64,000 nt of DNA from the NCBI GenBank assembly GCA_049999765.1, contig JBNGIQ010009451.1:128921-192920 (forward strand), in the 5' to 3' direction. This DNA is from Phaeoceros laevis (lineage: Eukaryota; Anthocerotophyta; Anthocerotopsida; Notothyladales). The position numbers were made by a program, and so were the translations under genes. Shown here piece by piece: positions 38,881 through 49,368 of this stretch. The first letter of the stretch is position 1. Each line of letters begins with the position of its first letter. The notes under the pieces were generated by a model. That model searched no databases and was not told where the DNA came from. It was given only the letters and a program-made list of their open reading frames with translations.

Positions 38881-39240
38881 GGATCAGGTCTCGGATGAGG
38901 TGGCGACATTTTGCAACCCAAATTTTCTGCCCCTTCAATTTTTTTGTAAGGTCGCGGCTATGGAGGTGGGAGTTGGGAGGTGGGAGAGCACATGCCGTTC
39001 GCGGGGCAGCCCATACCATGCACATAGCCATGGATGGTGTGTGGGCTGGGGCGGGTGATGGAATTGACGTGACATACGCGCGCAATGGCTGGGGTAGCGG
39101 GGGTAGCGACGGTACCGGGAAACGGCCGCCAAGTGGGCCTGGCCACACGCTTGGAGTAAATATCGTGACAACAACCAATTGTCAATGAGATGAAAGAAGG
39201 TTTTGACAAGTGCTTATACACATGCATTATCGCATATTCA

Positions 39241-39308
39241 TAATAACCATAGACCTTAGCTTGGCACTTCTACATAATAACCATAGACCTTAGCTTGGCA
39301 CTTCTACA
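39241..39308. repeat. Perfect 34-bp tandem duplication
   Basis: TAATAACCATAGACCTTAGC plus 14 further bases fills 39,241-39,274 and is repeated at 39,275-39,308. Confidence 0.92.
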
Positions 39309-39729
39309 ATGTGAAATATTGATGTGGCAGTGTGTTATGATTGAAATACTGTGTTATGGTTGTTATACTATAAGTATATGAGCCATCATGTACCCACAAA
39401 TGGTACATGTAGATAGTCATGATCACTCATGCAGGATGTGTCGTGACTCACGGTCTGGAACTATATCCCACATCGGCTAGTGAATTAAGGTTACCTGATA
39501 CACTTATTGCAATACAGGACGGGACGAATTGATATCAATTTGCATGTCTATATACAAAACATCTTACTAAAAACTTTAAAAAGATGCAGGAGTAATCCTA
39601 ATAGTATTAGTGCTAATTGTAATCCTAGTCATATTATTGAACCGTTCCGTTTCGGATAAGGCTGAAGATTTACTATATCCATTGGACCTATTCATGTTCT
39701 TTAAAAACCGTTCGTATTTGTGGGAGATT

Positions 39730-40460
39730 TTCTTAGATTTTGAACCCAATACGATTTTTCTATTTGATCCGAGAGATGCCGAGAGCCCCATAGCTACATG
39801 TAAATTACTCATCGCAAGTCTTCATGACCATGCCACTACCCAATTTCCTAGAGAGCCCCTTTCACACCGAAAGATTTTTCTATTTGATCCAAGAGTTGTG
39901 CCCAAAGCCCCTATAGCATCACTAGAGAGCCCGTATAGCTACGAGTAAATCATTAGAGAGCCTCTTATACAACAAAGGATTTTTCTATTTGTTCCGAGAG
40001 TTGTGCCCAAAGCCCTATGGCTATGAGCAAACCACTCCACTCATCGCAAGTCTCCAAGAGTTGTGCCAAAGCTCCATAGCTACGAGTAAACCACTCCACT
40101 CATCGCAAGACTCCGTGCGAAGACCATTCCACTACCCAATTTCCTAGAGAGCCCCTTTCACACTGAGTCTTCAATGATCACAGCACAAGTCGCTTTACAG
40201 CAGGATATAATGGAGCCCACTTTACCGGCCCTTGGGGCTCATTAATATTGCAACCCTTGAAAGCCCCTTTCACACGGAGTCTTCAATGATCGCAACACAA
40301 GTCGCTTTACGGAAGGATATAATAGAGCCTACTTTGCCCAGCCCTTGTGGCTCATTAATATTGCAAGCCTACTTCGCCCAGCAGAAGGATATAATGGGGC
40401 TCATTAATAGTGCAAGCCTATTTCGCCCAACCCTTGGGGCTCATTGCATGCACGCTGCCC
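39730..40460. repeat. Nested repeat block, non-coding
   Basis: Several short motifs recur in different orders: TTCCTAGAGAGCCCCTTTCA (39,847 and 40,140), GAGTTGTGCCCAAAGC, CCACTCCACTCATCGCAAG. A longer pair is TCTTCAATGATC.CA.CACAA through CTCATTAATATTGCAA (about 40,165-40,254 and 40,275-40,366). It looks like stepwise local duplication. No coding frame is supported. Confidence 0.75.
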
Positions 40461-40534
40461 AAGAAGCTCGCAACACGATCATTGGAAGAGTCTAAAAACA
40501 TTTCTAGAAGTGCACCCAGCATTGAAGGTGTTTT

Positions 40535-40613
40535 GAGTCCTAATAAAACAAAGACAGAGCCAACAAGTCGCGTGTTTGGAGTCCTGATAAAACAAAGACA
40601 GAGCCAACAAGTC
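40535..40613. repeat. Two-copy 44-bp tandem duplication
   Basis: GAGTCCTAATAAAACAAAGA starts at 40,535 and recurs at 40,579 with one change (CTGATAA). Both run on to GAGCCAACAAGTC. Confidence 0.88.
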
Positions 40614-40962
40614 ACTATGGACTAACAACTTTTCCCAGGCACATTCCTCAGGTAGTAACAACCCTGGGAATTCCACCGTGCGAACCCGCAGTCGAGGATA
40701 GTAGTAGTAGTAGTATGGGGTGGTCACGCCTAGTCGACTCCTCATGGGAATCGGGCGCGCTGCCACTTGATGTGGACTAAATGCGCGGAGCAGTCTTGCG
40801 ACTACTCCCCCCATTAGCTGGCAGTTTAGCAGGTTTCGTTAATGTCTAGTTGGGCAATTTAGCGCTTTTACTCGGTTTCTGGACTTAGTGGACTTATCCC
40901 TTATTCTATCGTTCGCGTCTATGTCTTTATCCTATGGCCTTTCTCTTAATGGTTAACCGAAC

Positions 40963-41362
40963 NNNNNNNNNNNNNNNNNNNNNNNNNNNNNNNNNNNNNN
41001 NNNNNNNNNNNNNNNNNNNNNNNNNNNNNNNNNNNNNNNNNNNNNNNNNNNNNNNNNNNNNNNNNNNNNNNNNNNNNNNNNNNNNNNNNNNNNNNNNNNN
41101 NNNNNNNNNNNNNNNNNNNNNNNNNNNNNNNNNNNNNNNNNNNNNNNNNNNNNNNNNNNNNNNNNNNNNNNNNNNNNNNNNNNNNNNNNNNNNNNNNNNN
41201 NNNNNNNNNNNNNNNNNNNNNNNNNNNNNNNNNNNNNNNNNNNNNNNNNNNNNNNNNNNNNNNNNNNNNNNNNNNNNNNNNNNNNNNNNNNNNNNNNNNN
41301 NNNNNNNNNNNNNNNNNNNNNNNNNNNNNNNNNNNNNNNNNNNNNNNNNNNNNNNNNNNNNN
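40963..41362. other. Assembly gap (400 N)
   Basis: Exactly 400 N. The bases before it (GGTTAACCGAAC, 40,951-40,962) and after it (41,363-41,374) are identical. Two contig ends sharing sequence suggest an unmerged overlap or a repeat at the join; the true distance may be much shorter than 400. Any open frame crossing the gap is meaningless. Confidence 0.98.
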
Positions 41363-41717
41363 GGTTAACCGAACCGTGAATATAATAACTTATTTCTTAC
41401 ATTTAAAGTTCCGCTCAGGTTCCCTAGCTAATCGTCCTGCCGTCCAACTTTTTTCTGAATCTGGTGCAACCTATCTATGAGCTGCGTGATTAGTTTCCCT
41501 ACCGCCATCTGGTCTTTTGCCGTCATCAGCTGGTTCACAGAGCATGCAGATCCCATGGTATCTTTGTTCCTATCGCGGATTCCGGAGAAGGCCGAACATG
41601 AGAACAATGCATGCCGTTCATCATCCACCTCGCCTGCTGTGCATCTTGTGCAAATTCTGTCGTCCCTTTGCAAGTTCCCTCTATCTACCACTATCCTAAG
41701 CTTGTGAGCCTTGAGCC

Positions 41718-41899
41718 TAAACTGGGCTAAGTGGATTAGCTGTCTCCTTGGAAAGACTCCTGTTAGGTATTGAGCTCTTATGTATTTCGGTCCAGATCGT
41801 ATGTTGCTTAAACTGGGCTAAGTGGATTAGCTGTCTCCTTGGAAAGACTCCTGTTAGGTATTGAGCTCTTACGTATTTCGGTCCAGATCGTATGTTGCT
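41718..41899. repeat. Two-copy 91-bp tandem duplication at the LINE 5' end
   Basis: TAAACTGGGCTAAGTGGATT begins at 41,718 and again at 41,809. The copies are near-identical through GTCCAGATCGTATGTTGCT. Only the first copy is in frame with the zinc-knuckle region, so the second is a local duplication at the junction with the F-box fragment. Confidence 0.92.
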
Positions 41900-42276
41900 T
41901 CTGCTTCTGCAGGATGAGTTCTGATAAGCAGCTGCAGCTGCTCCTTCTGACCGGACAATGATCTTCTTCCGCCTGGAAACCCTAGTATGCGAGGAGATCG
42001 AGAGTAGCCCCGAGCCCAAGCCAGCGAGGAACACTTGTCTTGGAATTCCACGGAGGTCATGACTTGCCTCCATCGCTTGCACACAGCGCAGAATCGAGCT
42101 TGGCTGGACGGAGGAAGAAAGGGGAGCACCAGCTCCAACAAATCTTGGGGCATGTGCCCCCACAAAGACTCCGCCATCGGCATCGGGCTTGCGTCGATGT
42201 ATTGGTTCAACTCGTCCAACACCAACACGTCCACACTCGCCTGAAACATCTGCTCATCAACATTCGCGTTGTCCAT
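41869..42276 (-). pseudogene. F-box protein N-terminus, truncated by a LINE junction
   Basis: 135 codons from the ATG at 42,276. The F-box is clear at about residues 35-80: LWGHMPQDLLELVLPFLPPS, then RFCAVCKRWRQVM, as in plant F-box/kelch proteins that recruit targets to SCF ubiquitin ligases through SKP1. Normal members run 350-450 residues with a kelch or LRR substrate domain. Here the frame passes RTHPAEAEAT and then enters the duplicated LINE sequence, ending within about ten codons. The substrate domain is therefore missing and the gene is probably broken, unless it splices around the LINE. Confidence 0.65.
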
Positions 42277-43049
42277 GCTAGTGCTATGTCGGTATCGCTC
42301 GCAATGTGGCACCTGATGAGGTTTTGGGCACTTGCTAGACCTTAATATATAGACTCCACACGTGCCTACCAGGCCTTGTTAACTTTGTTACAGAGACCAT
42401 ATATGACAATAGTCATGACAAAATTAATTTGCACTCTCGTAAATTCGTCAGGCAAGGAGAACGAAGTTTGGGGGCACCACCTCTAACATTTATGGTAACC
42501 CAACATGTACAATGTCATGTGATAACCAACATGTGATAATTATAGGAATGATTGGAGCCATTAATGCATGAGTCGTTTTGCATGTGGTAACTATAGGAAT
42601 GATTGGACACATTAATCTCAGAGAAAGTGGTGGCGTTCACACAACAACATAAGCACTTAGAGATAGTGGTGGTTTTCACAAAACAACATATTGGTGGTTT
42701 TCACAAAACAACATATTAAGCACGGGTACCACTTTGCGTTCTCCATCCAGAGAGAAGCATGCGATGGGCACTATTGTATATAGAAGGTGTGCGTAAGTTA
42801 CCAACCAGAGAGAAGCATGCGATGGGCAGTATTGTATATAGAACGTGTGCGTAAGTTACCAACCACACACTTCCATTGCCATTTTATATTAGAACTGAAC
42901 ATTGCTTTCTCCTTTTTCCACTATCCTTCGAGGTAGTTAACAACATATGCAACTTGAAGGATCTATATATTAGATGCTTGGCCCAACCTTGTTCATACAC
43001 ATGGTCTTTTTCATACCCAAACATGAAGTCCATGTAAGGCTGTGACAAG
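42277..43049. other. AT-rich intergenic region with short direct repeats
   Basis: No gene. Local repeats include a 58-bp tandem pair (42,747 and 42,805; CCAGAGAGAAGCATGCGATG), TTGGTGGTTTTCACAAAACA-like copies near 42,665-42,715, and ATAGGAATGATTGGA copies near 42,543 and 42,595. Confidence 0.6.
42747..42862. repeat. Two-copy 58-bp tandem duplication
   Basis: CCAGAGAGAAGCATGCGATG at 42,747 and 42,805. The copies stay alike through TATTGTATATAGAA.GTGTG and AAGTTACCAA. Confidence 0.9.
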
Positions 43050-43111
43050 ACTAGTATGAAGAAACACTCCCATTGCCAAAACTAGTATGAAGAAACAGTC
43101 CCATTGCCAAA
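43050..43111. repeat. Two-copy 31-bp tandem duplication
   Basis: ACTAGTATGAAGAAACA starts at 43,050 and 43,081. Both copies read on to TCCCATTGCCAAA. Confidence 0.9.
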
Positions 43112-45052
43112 ACTCCCGTCCGGGATCCCTTGAAAGATCCAGAGCATGTAATAATAATAATATTCTTTTAAAACGTAGTATCCCCTTTTACTAATAATAA
43201 AACTACACTTCTCGGGAGACATGTAATTTAACAAGAAGCCCGGATCTTGAGGACGTCGACCCGGGACTTTCAGGGTCCTCCAATCTTGATCCATAGAGAA
43301 GTAGGTGTAGAATTTGTTGTCACGGGGAAACCCTCCTCATGACCAGTTGCCAGAAAGGCAGACTGGTCTGTCAAATTGTGTGCAGGACCTCCACAGGTGT
43401 TCTAAAGATCCTTCCTGTTCGCACCTGCAAATAAAACACATGTATTTCAAAAAATGACAGCAATTGGAACACTCGGAGGCTAGGCATGGCCCCTCAAAGT
43501 TGCCAACTTGGAGGAATAAGCAGCGTAGATCTATGAAAAGCAAGCCTTAGAAGAGGCCTGGCCTCTCAGAGGATGGCTGAGCTCGAGGAAGGACGAAGTC
43601 TTAGAAGAACAAGAATTCATAAGCCAGCAGTTTTAGGCCATGGTTCTAGAGTTCGATAATTAGGATTGCCCCGGTGGCAGTCAATTGGTTCATTTTCGAG
43701 TGCTTACTGAATGATGATGTTCCAAAGATCCTGTCTTGGAATTTTAATGAATGAAACAACAAATGTGTGGCACGGAGGCTTTCTTCAATTCAAACCTATG
43801 AACAATGCCAATTTCTAGCGTTCATTCGTTTGTTATGGCTGATCACTCTTAGCAATGTGTACCCACCCACCCACACGCGTTTCAGTGTCCTCGCACTGAT
43901 GTTTTTCAAAATGTTCCATGTTGGGAAGTCCTAGATTTTTCCCCAGTTCGAGATCCCTCACTGTCGGCAGTCGGTAAACCTCCAGGCATCTCATCGAGTT
44001 ACATATGCTGGAATCTTTGCAGTCAGTTTGATTGTCAGAAACGGTCAACAAGTTCGTGAACGCAAATTTCCTGTTGGAATCAGCGATTGGATGGATCCTG
44101 GTTGCAGTCTATGTCACCACTTCACATACTCTATTAATTTACCACAGAAGAAGAATAACTAGTTTTAAATTATTTCCAGTGTTTGTCGGGGTGCTTGCAA
44201 GCTTGTCGAGAGTAATGCGTGGGCAACTTGCATTGCTCGGCCGAATCATGTGGCCAGAGCCTCATCGAAGACTCTTGTCTTACCTTCCTGGCGAGGGCAA
44301 GAAGATAGAGTACAGTACCGTACTCCTTCCCAAGAGGCATGCACCCCATCCGAATCCCATGACATTGCGTCGGGACCGATCCAACCAAATGGCCTTTGAG
44401 GCAAGAAGGCACACAGAACATGACTCTCACATCTGAGAGTGTCGTTTATCTCCAAAAGGAAGGCTCAGCAGGGCCGGGAGTGAGCCGCCAATTGGACACC
44501 GTCCAGGCCATGTGGCAAAAGCTGACGACGACGGTGGTAAATGGTGTCAAAAGCAGAGGCCATTGCTGCCGCCACGTACTCACCTCTGCACTGGGGACAG
44601 GTGAATGGATGAGTTATTCTCTACCTGCGCAGGTGTTCCGTCTCTCCATCTGACAGATTGGTATCGATGGCCTTTCGCCTGCTCCCTGCCTTCTTTTAAC
44701 CTTGGACCTTATATGCCAGTCACTTGAGAATCAGGCAGTCCCACCAGATGCCTGACGTCCAGCTACGCCAGTCTTGCCAGTGCTAATGATCATGAGCTAT
44801 ATGTATGGCAGCCAGCTGCAGCAGGACTAGATTCCTGAACTTTAGGCAGATTGGTAGCTAGCGACATTGCCTAGCCTAAACCTCTCTCTGTGATGCTACC
44901 AGTCTGATACATATCGAGCAGAAGCACGGCTTTCTTTGACGAATTCGTCACAAGTGCATTGTGAACACAGTGGTGGTGGCATTGCGGACATAGATGATAC
45001 CTCCTGAGGGCTTGTAGAGCTCTACATCCAACAGCTCCACATTTTGAGAACG
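43112..45052. other. Intergenic region with no supported gene
   Basis: Short trinucleotide runs (AAT)n lie near 43,150 and 43,193. Small frames near 43,340-43,540 and 44,170-44,450 show no domain I recognise. The last few hundred bases should contain the promoter of the hydrolase gene. Confidence 0.45.
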
Positions 45053-46355
45053 ATGGCGCCCAATATCGCATTCACCATCCCCGGCTCTTGGCTGCCACAG
45101 CACTGGAGCAGCTCGGCCCAGCTGCAGGTCCCGGTGTGGCCGTGGGCAGTATTCAGCCTGGCGGTGCTGCTGGCCATGGCTGCTCCCCCGCGCTTCTGCC
45201 TGGCGGGTCTGCCATCATATGCGTCCGTCAGGGCGGCGCTGCTGGCCATGGGCGCCGTGACCAAGCTTCACGTGGCTCCCCTGCAGCCGGGGGCCAACTG
45301 CAACAGCCGCAAGAATTCCCCCAAGGAGGAGCCTGTGCTGCTGCAGCCGCAGTGCGAGAAGGGGCTGGGTGTGGAGGTCATGTGGCAAATTCCCCCCACC
45401 TCTGCGCTCAAGGGCACGCTCTTCATCGCGCCCGGCTGGAGAGAGTACCCCAGCGATTTCTGGGAGCTGCCGGAAGAGCGCGCCATCACCCTGGCCGCGC
45501 TGCGCAGGGGATTCGCGGTGGTGGCCGTGGCCAGCGCGGGGGAGTTCTGGGCCAAGTCCCGCCCGGCTGCCGCCAACCGCGACATGCGCAACGTGGTGAC
45601 CGTCCTGGCGGAGTGGCGCAAGCGGCACGGCCTGGAGAAGCTCCCGCTGGCGGGGCTGGGCGTCTCCGACGGCGGGAGCTTCCTGCCCCTCCTGGCGCTG
45701 GAGATGGGCTGCTTCTTCTCCGCGCTGGTCCTCATGATCTCGCGCGGCAGCGAGGAGGCCATCCAGGAGGCGTGCCAGAGGCCCCACGCCTCCAGCTTCC
45801 CCCCCACCCTGTTCGTTGAGGTGAGCGTCCCTTCCATGACCTATCTTGGCAATGCAACTGTAAGATTTCCGGCAGCGGAAGGTGCTCAGGATTTGTGTTG
45901 TTGTTCGGAATTGGCAGATGCCCGCGGATGAGGCGACGAGCAGAGCGGTGGGCAAGCACGTTGCAGCGTTGCGGGAGGCGGGCATCGAAGCGGCCAGATT
46001 GCAGTGCCACCCGCTCCGGATGCACCATTCCTTCTTCGCGGAGCGGATTCCGGGGTTGGACGCCACCACCTCCGCGAGGCTGGTGCGCGCCTTGCAAGAG
46101 CGCAAGCACGTGGACGATCGGGGCTACTTTGTGAGCCCGTCGCCGCAGGCCGCGGACTGGAAGTTCGTGCGCGCTTGGGACTGGGCGCCGCTGGTGGAGA
46201 GCTTGGGCGTTTTGGCCAGGGGCACTTGGGCCGCTGCGGCGGTGGCGCAGCAGCTAAGCTTGGCTTTCGGCTTCCACTGCCCCACCAGCTTGAAATCGTT
46301 AGAGATGCTCGACTGGCTGGCCGGGAAACTTGGTGCGACTGCTATGAATGAATGA
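45053..46355 (+). CDS. Alpha/beta-hydrolase family protein, two exons
   Basis: Exons 45,053-45,820 and 45,918-46,355, with a 97-bp GT-AG intron (gag|gtgagc ... ttggcag|atg) in phase 0; 401 residues. An N-terminal hydrophobic segment (about 28-50) may be a membrane anchor or signal. The hydrolase fold is suggested by GTLFIAPGW (oxyanion-loop region), the strand FAVVAVASAGEFW, and a nucleophile elbow G-V-S-D-G with Ser205. Exon 2 starts with MPADEATSRAV, matching the continuation LFVEMP.D..T expected across the splice. The catalytic acid and His are not assigned. The substrate is unknown; this resembles uncharacterised plant hydrolases. Codon use is very GC-rich compared with the PPR genes, and because of that other frames are also open. 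Confidence 0.75.
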
Positions 46356-46377
46356 ACGAATGAATCTTCGAAGCCCT

Positions 46378-47480
46378 CTTTTCCTGCTTTCCAGCTCTCA
46401 ATGAGTTGGAGGCTTGCAAGCACATTTTTGTGTCGTAGATAGGTTTTCAGATTTGGAAGGGCCCTTCCTTCGTTTTAGCTGCTATGACTGAAGCCTCAAG
46501 GCAACAACTGTGCAATTAATTGCAATGAACATGGGGTAACCTACGTCTGCACGTCACACTCCAACAGCAACTGCCCTGTAACAACAAGCAAGGGTCCTCT
46601 CCCTGACCGTCGGCCTGCCGAGTGATTGCGACAGAAAAAACACTCAACTGGGATGGCAGCAGCATAAAGCTGCTGCTGCAGAGACATGCAACGCAAGTGC
46701 TGCTCAAAGCTGCCAGCACAGCCACCACAGTGCCTCATGAGTGATCGCAGCATAAAGAACACCCTACTGGGATGGCAGCAACTCAAAGCTGCTGCTGCAG
46801 GGACATCCAACGCAAGGTACTGCTCAATGCTGTCAGCACCACACTCACAAGAATGCGCACAGTATGTAGTTTTTTGCCAAAAAGCTGGTGACAAGATAGA
46901 TGCCACCGATTCAAGCCCCTTCCTACTTGCTTTCCAGCTCTAGGTAAGTTGGAGGCAAGCACATTTTGTATCATAGATAGGTTCTCAGATTTGGACAGGC
47001 CCTTTTTCCTACCTGCTATGGCTGAAGGCAACAACTGTGCAATTATTTGCAATGCACATGGAAGGAGAAAAGTTTCTGCTGTTTGGTTGGAGAACCTCCG
47101 CTCCAGCAGCACCTACCATTTAACAACAACCTGCCTTAAAGGTCCTTTCCCTGACCGACAGCCTCACCCATGATTGCAACAAAAAAGAACACCCAACTGG
47201 GGTGGCAGCAACATAAAGCTGGCTACCCCAGCTGTTACTCAAAGCTTCCAGCAGCACAGTCACCACAATGCCTCGAGCGTGATTGCAACATAAAGAACAC
47301 CCAGCTGGGATGGTGGCAACGTAAAGCAGCTGCTGCTGCAGAGACATCCGAGCAGCAGAGACATGCAACGCAGGTGTTTCTGCCCGCACCAGTCAACAAT
47401 GCGTACTACTACTGAATGTAGTTCATTTTTTTGTATTTTGCCAAAAAGCCTGTGAAAGACAGATGCCACAGATTGAAGTA
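46378..47480. repeat. 543-bp tandem duplication with internal 119-bp subunits
   Basis: The segment from GCTTTCCAGCTCT at about 46,387 recurs at about 46,930. The copies share AGATAGGTT.TCAGATTTGG, GGCAACAACTGTGCAATTA and the closing GCCAAAAAGC. Each copy contains two subunits around GGGATGGCAGCA and AAAGCTGCTGCTGCAG, spaced 119 bp (46,652 and 46,771 in the first copy). No coding potential is supported. It begins about 20 bp after the hydrolase stop codon, so it may be transcribed as 3' UTR. Confidence 0.85.
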
Positions 47481-47814
47481 CTGTATGGAGCAGCATCAAG
47501 AGCTACCTAGTTCAAAGAAACTTGAAACTCGTCTTGTTCATCAGAACTTCGAGGCTCCCCGTTGAGCAGCGACAGGGTCTTGAAATTTCCTAGAACAATA
47601 TGTTATGTACACGAGCCTTCCTTCCTGGAGCTCACAAAACACTCGTGGGGTGAACAAATAACAGGGATGGCTATACACAATGCACAATTGCTAGCAGTAA
47701 CCGGGAATGACGCATCATCCCTGACGTCTGCTGGCCTTGTCTGTGCCCATGGTGTAAACATATCGTCAACACAATGGTCACCACCAACCGACTCACGTCT
47801 CCCACCCAAGGTGT

Positions 47815-49368
47815 TCAAGCAGCCAAGGCAAAGCCAACACGCTCCTTGCCGTAGTCGAAAACAGTGTGGTAAACCCCCATGAACACGTCTCCCAGAATCC
47901 ACAACGGCCCTGCTGGAGGAGGCACGTCCAAGCCAATGAACCCACTCACACACTGGGCGTCCTTGCCTTCTCCGATTTTCAAGATGTACTCCTCCGGCTT
48001 CAACTCCCAGGTGGTTCCGGCAAGGGTGAAGGCGATGGTGGGGAGCGTCGGCACCACCCCGCAGCTCACCACTGACTCGCCGGCGGGGCTGGGCAGGCTG
48101 TCGCACAGATCATTCAGGTACTTCTCAATCTGCTGCTTGGTCTGGTTCTCCCGCAACTGGTTCTGGGCCCAGATGACAGCCATCTCGCACACAGTGCACG
48201 CCACATCGTTACCCACTCCACCCAAATTCTGGTTCTGCTGACTCCCTCCTTCCTCCTCCACCACGGTCTTGATGATGGGGTCCTCAGTAGCAGCCGTGGC
48301 GGAATAGCAGACCCCTATCTGCTTGCAAATCTTGCCTGCTGCCACCTGGTCGACGAGAAGCTCGATGATGAGGTCGCTGTACTCCTCCACCACCGTCTTG
48401 CACGCCTGGCTCACCACACCGGTGGCCCCGATGGCGTGGTTAATCTCCGTCACGATGACTGTAGGCCCCGCGAGCAGGGACGTGCCGGAGTCGATGATGG
48501 CCTGGCACCCTCCCTGGCAGTAGCCGGTGCTCTTGCCGCCCACCAGCACGTCGCCCATCTCCACCTGCCAGTACCCACGCCTGGTCACGGGGGTGTAGAC
48601 GTGCTCGCCCTTGAAGTGGTCGGGGTCCACCCCGCCGAGAACCAGCTCTCCGCCGGTTTTGGCGCTGGTGTCTCTGTTGAGCCAGAAGGAGAAGACCGGT
48701 TCCGGGAGCAGGTCCTGGTCCAGCATGTTGTCGAACACCGGCTTGACGTGGTTCACGGAGATCTCCGGGAACCCCATCCCCAGAATGCCGTCGAACTTGG
48801 CGGCCAGGAAGGTGATGCCGGGCTCCTTGGTGGCCTCCGCGAACACCTGGTCCTTCACCACCAAGTCCCCCAGGGTGAGGTGGTCCTGGCTCAGGAAGCC
48901 CGACATGGAGCCCGTCCCGTACTGGATGGCGAACGACTCCCCGTTGGCCTTGTAGGTGCTCGACTTGCCGGAGTTGTACCGCGAGTGGAAGTAACAAGCC
49001 AGCGAGAGGTAGCACTTGGAGGAGGGCACCCACAGGTTGGAGCTGCCCGTGTCGAAGATGACCGTGAACTTCTGCGGCGGGGTGCCCAGCCCGATTTCCC
49101 CGTAGTACTGCGCGTCCATGTAATTGTTGAGCGCGACATAGTCCTCACCAGTCCCTAACCCTTCCTTCTTGTTGCTCACACCAGCTCCCTTGATGCGCCC
49201 CTGCAAGGCTCGCAGCTTGTGCGCATGGGCCGCCTTCAAGCCCTTAACACTCAGCGGCTTCTTCTTCAACGACACCTTGCTCACTGCGCCCTCTCCCAGT
49301 TGCACCAGGCTGCACACGAGCAGCACAGCTAAAACCCCCCAAACGACACACTGCCTCATCATCGCCAT
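47815..49368 (-). CDS. Phytepsin-type aspartic proteinase with saposin-like insert
   Basis: 517 residues from the ATG at 49,368; upstream codons are open but lack ATG, and the signal peptide starts here ([20 protein letters not shown]). A vacuolar A1 protease made as a proenzyme. Order: signal; basic propeptide ([20 protein letters not shown]); catalytic Asp in DTGSS (about residue 106); flap YGTGS; second Asp in DSGTS (about 293); plant-specific insert with saposin-type cysteines (about 320-437; [37 protein letters not shown]) and one N-glycosylation site (NQT); and the C-terminal lobe ending ERVGFALAA. Length matches the family (about 505-515). Typical plant genes of this class have ten or more introns, but this one has none, so a retrocopy or intron loss is likely. 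GC-rich codon use. Confidence 0.95.
   Translation of the reverse strand: MAMMRQCVVWGVLAVLLVCSLVQLGEGAVSKVSLKKKPLSVKGLKAAHAHKLRALQGRIKGAGVSNKKEGLGTGEDYVALNNYMDAQYYGEIGLGTPPQKFTVIFDTGSSNLWVPSSKCYLSLACYFHSRYNSGKSSTYKANGESFAIQYGTGSMSGFLSQDHLTLGDLVVKDQVFAEATKEPGITFLAAKFDGILGMGFPEISVNHVKPVFDNMLDQDLLPEPVFSFWLNRDTSAKTGGELVLGGVDPDHFKGEHVYTPVTRRGYWQVEMGDVLVGGKSTGYCQGGCQAIIDSGTSLLAGPTVIVTEINHAIGATGVVSQACKTVVEEYSDLIIELLVDQVAAGKICKQIGVCYSATAATEDPIIKTVVEEEGGSQQNQNLGGVGNDVACTVCEMAVIWAQNQLRENQTKQQIEKYLNDLCDSLPSPAGESVVSCGVVPTLPTIAFTLAGTTWELKPEEYILKIGEGKDAQCVSGFIGLDVPPPAGPLWILGDVFMGVYHTVFDYGKERVGFALAA

Larger units (their letters stand above)
38280..39180. repeat. GC-rich segments in inverted orientation
   Basis: The left part (about 38,300-38,500) and the reverse complement of the right part (about 39,020-39,170) share TCCAAG.GT, CCTGGCAGCCGT-like (CTTGGCGGCCGT), CGCTACCCCCGCTACCC-like and CGCGCGT.CATGTC blocks. 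This suggests diverged inverted copies enclosing about 500 bp, possibly a foldback-type element or two unrelated insertions of one family. Confidence 0.4.
40690..41900 (-). mobile_element. 5'-truncated LINE relic
   Basis: Read on the minus strand, the frame from about 41,807 to 41,428 encodes the C-terminal end of a LINE reverse transcriptase protein: YLTGVFPRRQLIHLAQFR, LRIVVDRGNLQRDDRICTRC, then GEVDDERHALFSCSAFSGIRDR, a zinc-knuckle pattern (C..C...H....C) of the zf-RVT type. The reverse transcriptase and endonuclease are absent. Downstream come a 3' UTR-like stretch, the assembly gap and a TAC-repeat tail at about 40,699. Short 5'-truncated copies are typical of failed LINE insertions. 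The coding end abuts an F-box fragment on the same strand. Confidence 0.65.

Noticed and set aside
39610-39948. 112-codon frame, considered as inserted organellar DNA
   Set aside because: The sequence is AT-rich and repetitive, but I could not match it to any plastid or mitochondrial gene.
45088-45819. 243-codon frame rich in Gly, Ala and Arg
   Set aside because: Alternative frame of the GC-rich hydrolase exon 1, low complexity. The other frame has the hydrolase motifs and matching splice sites.
48436-49158. 240-codon plus-strand frame
   Set aside because: Antisense to the aspartic proteinase, whose frame has all catalytic motifs. It is open only because of high GC.
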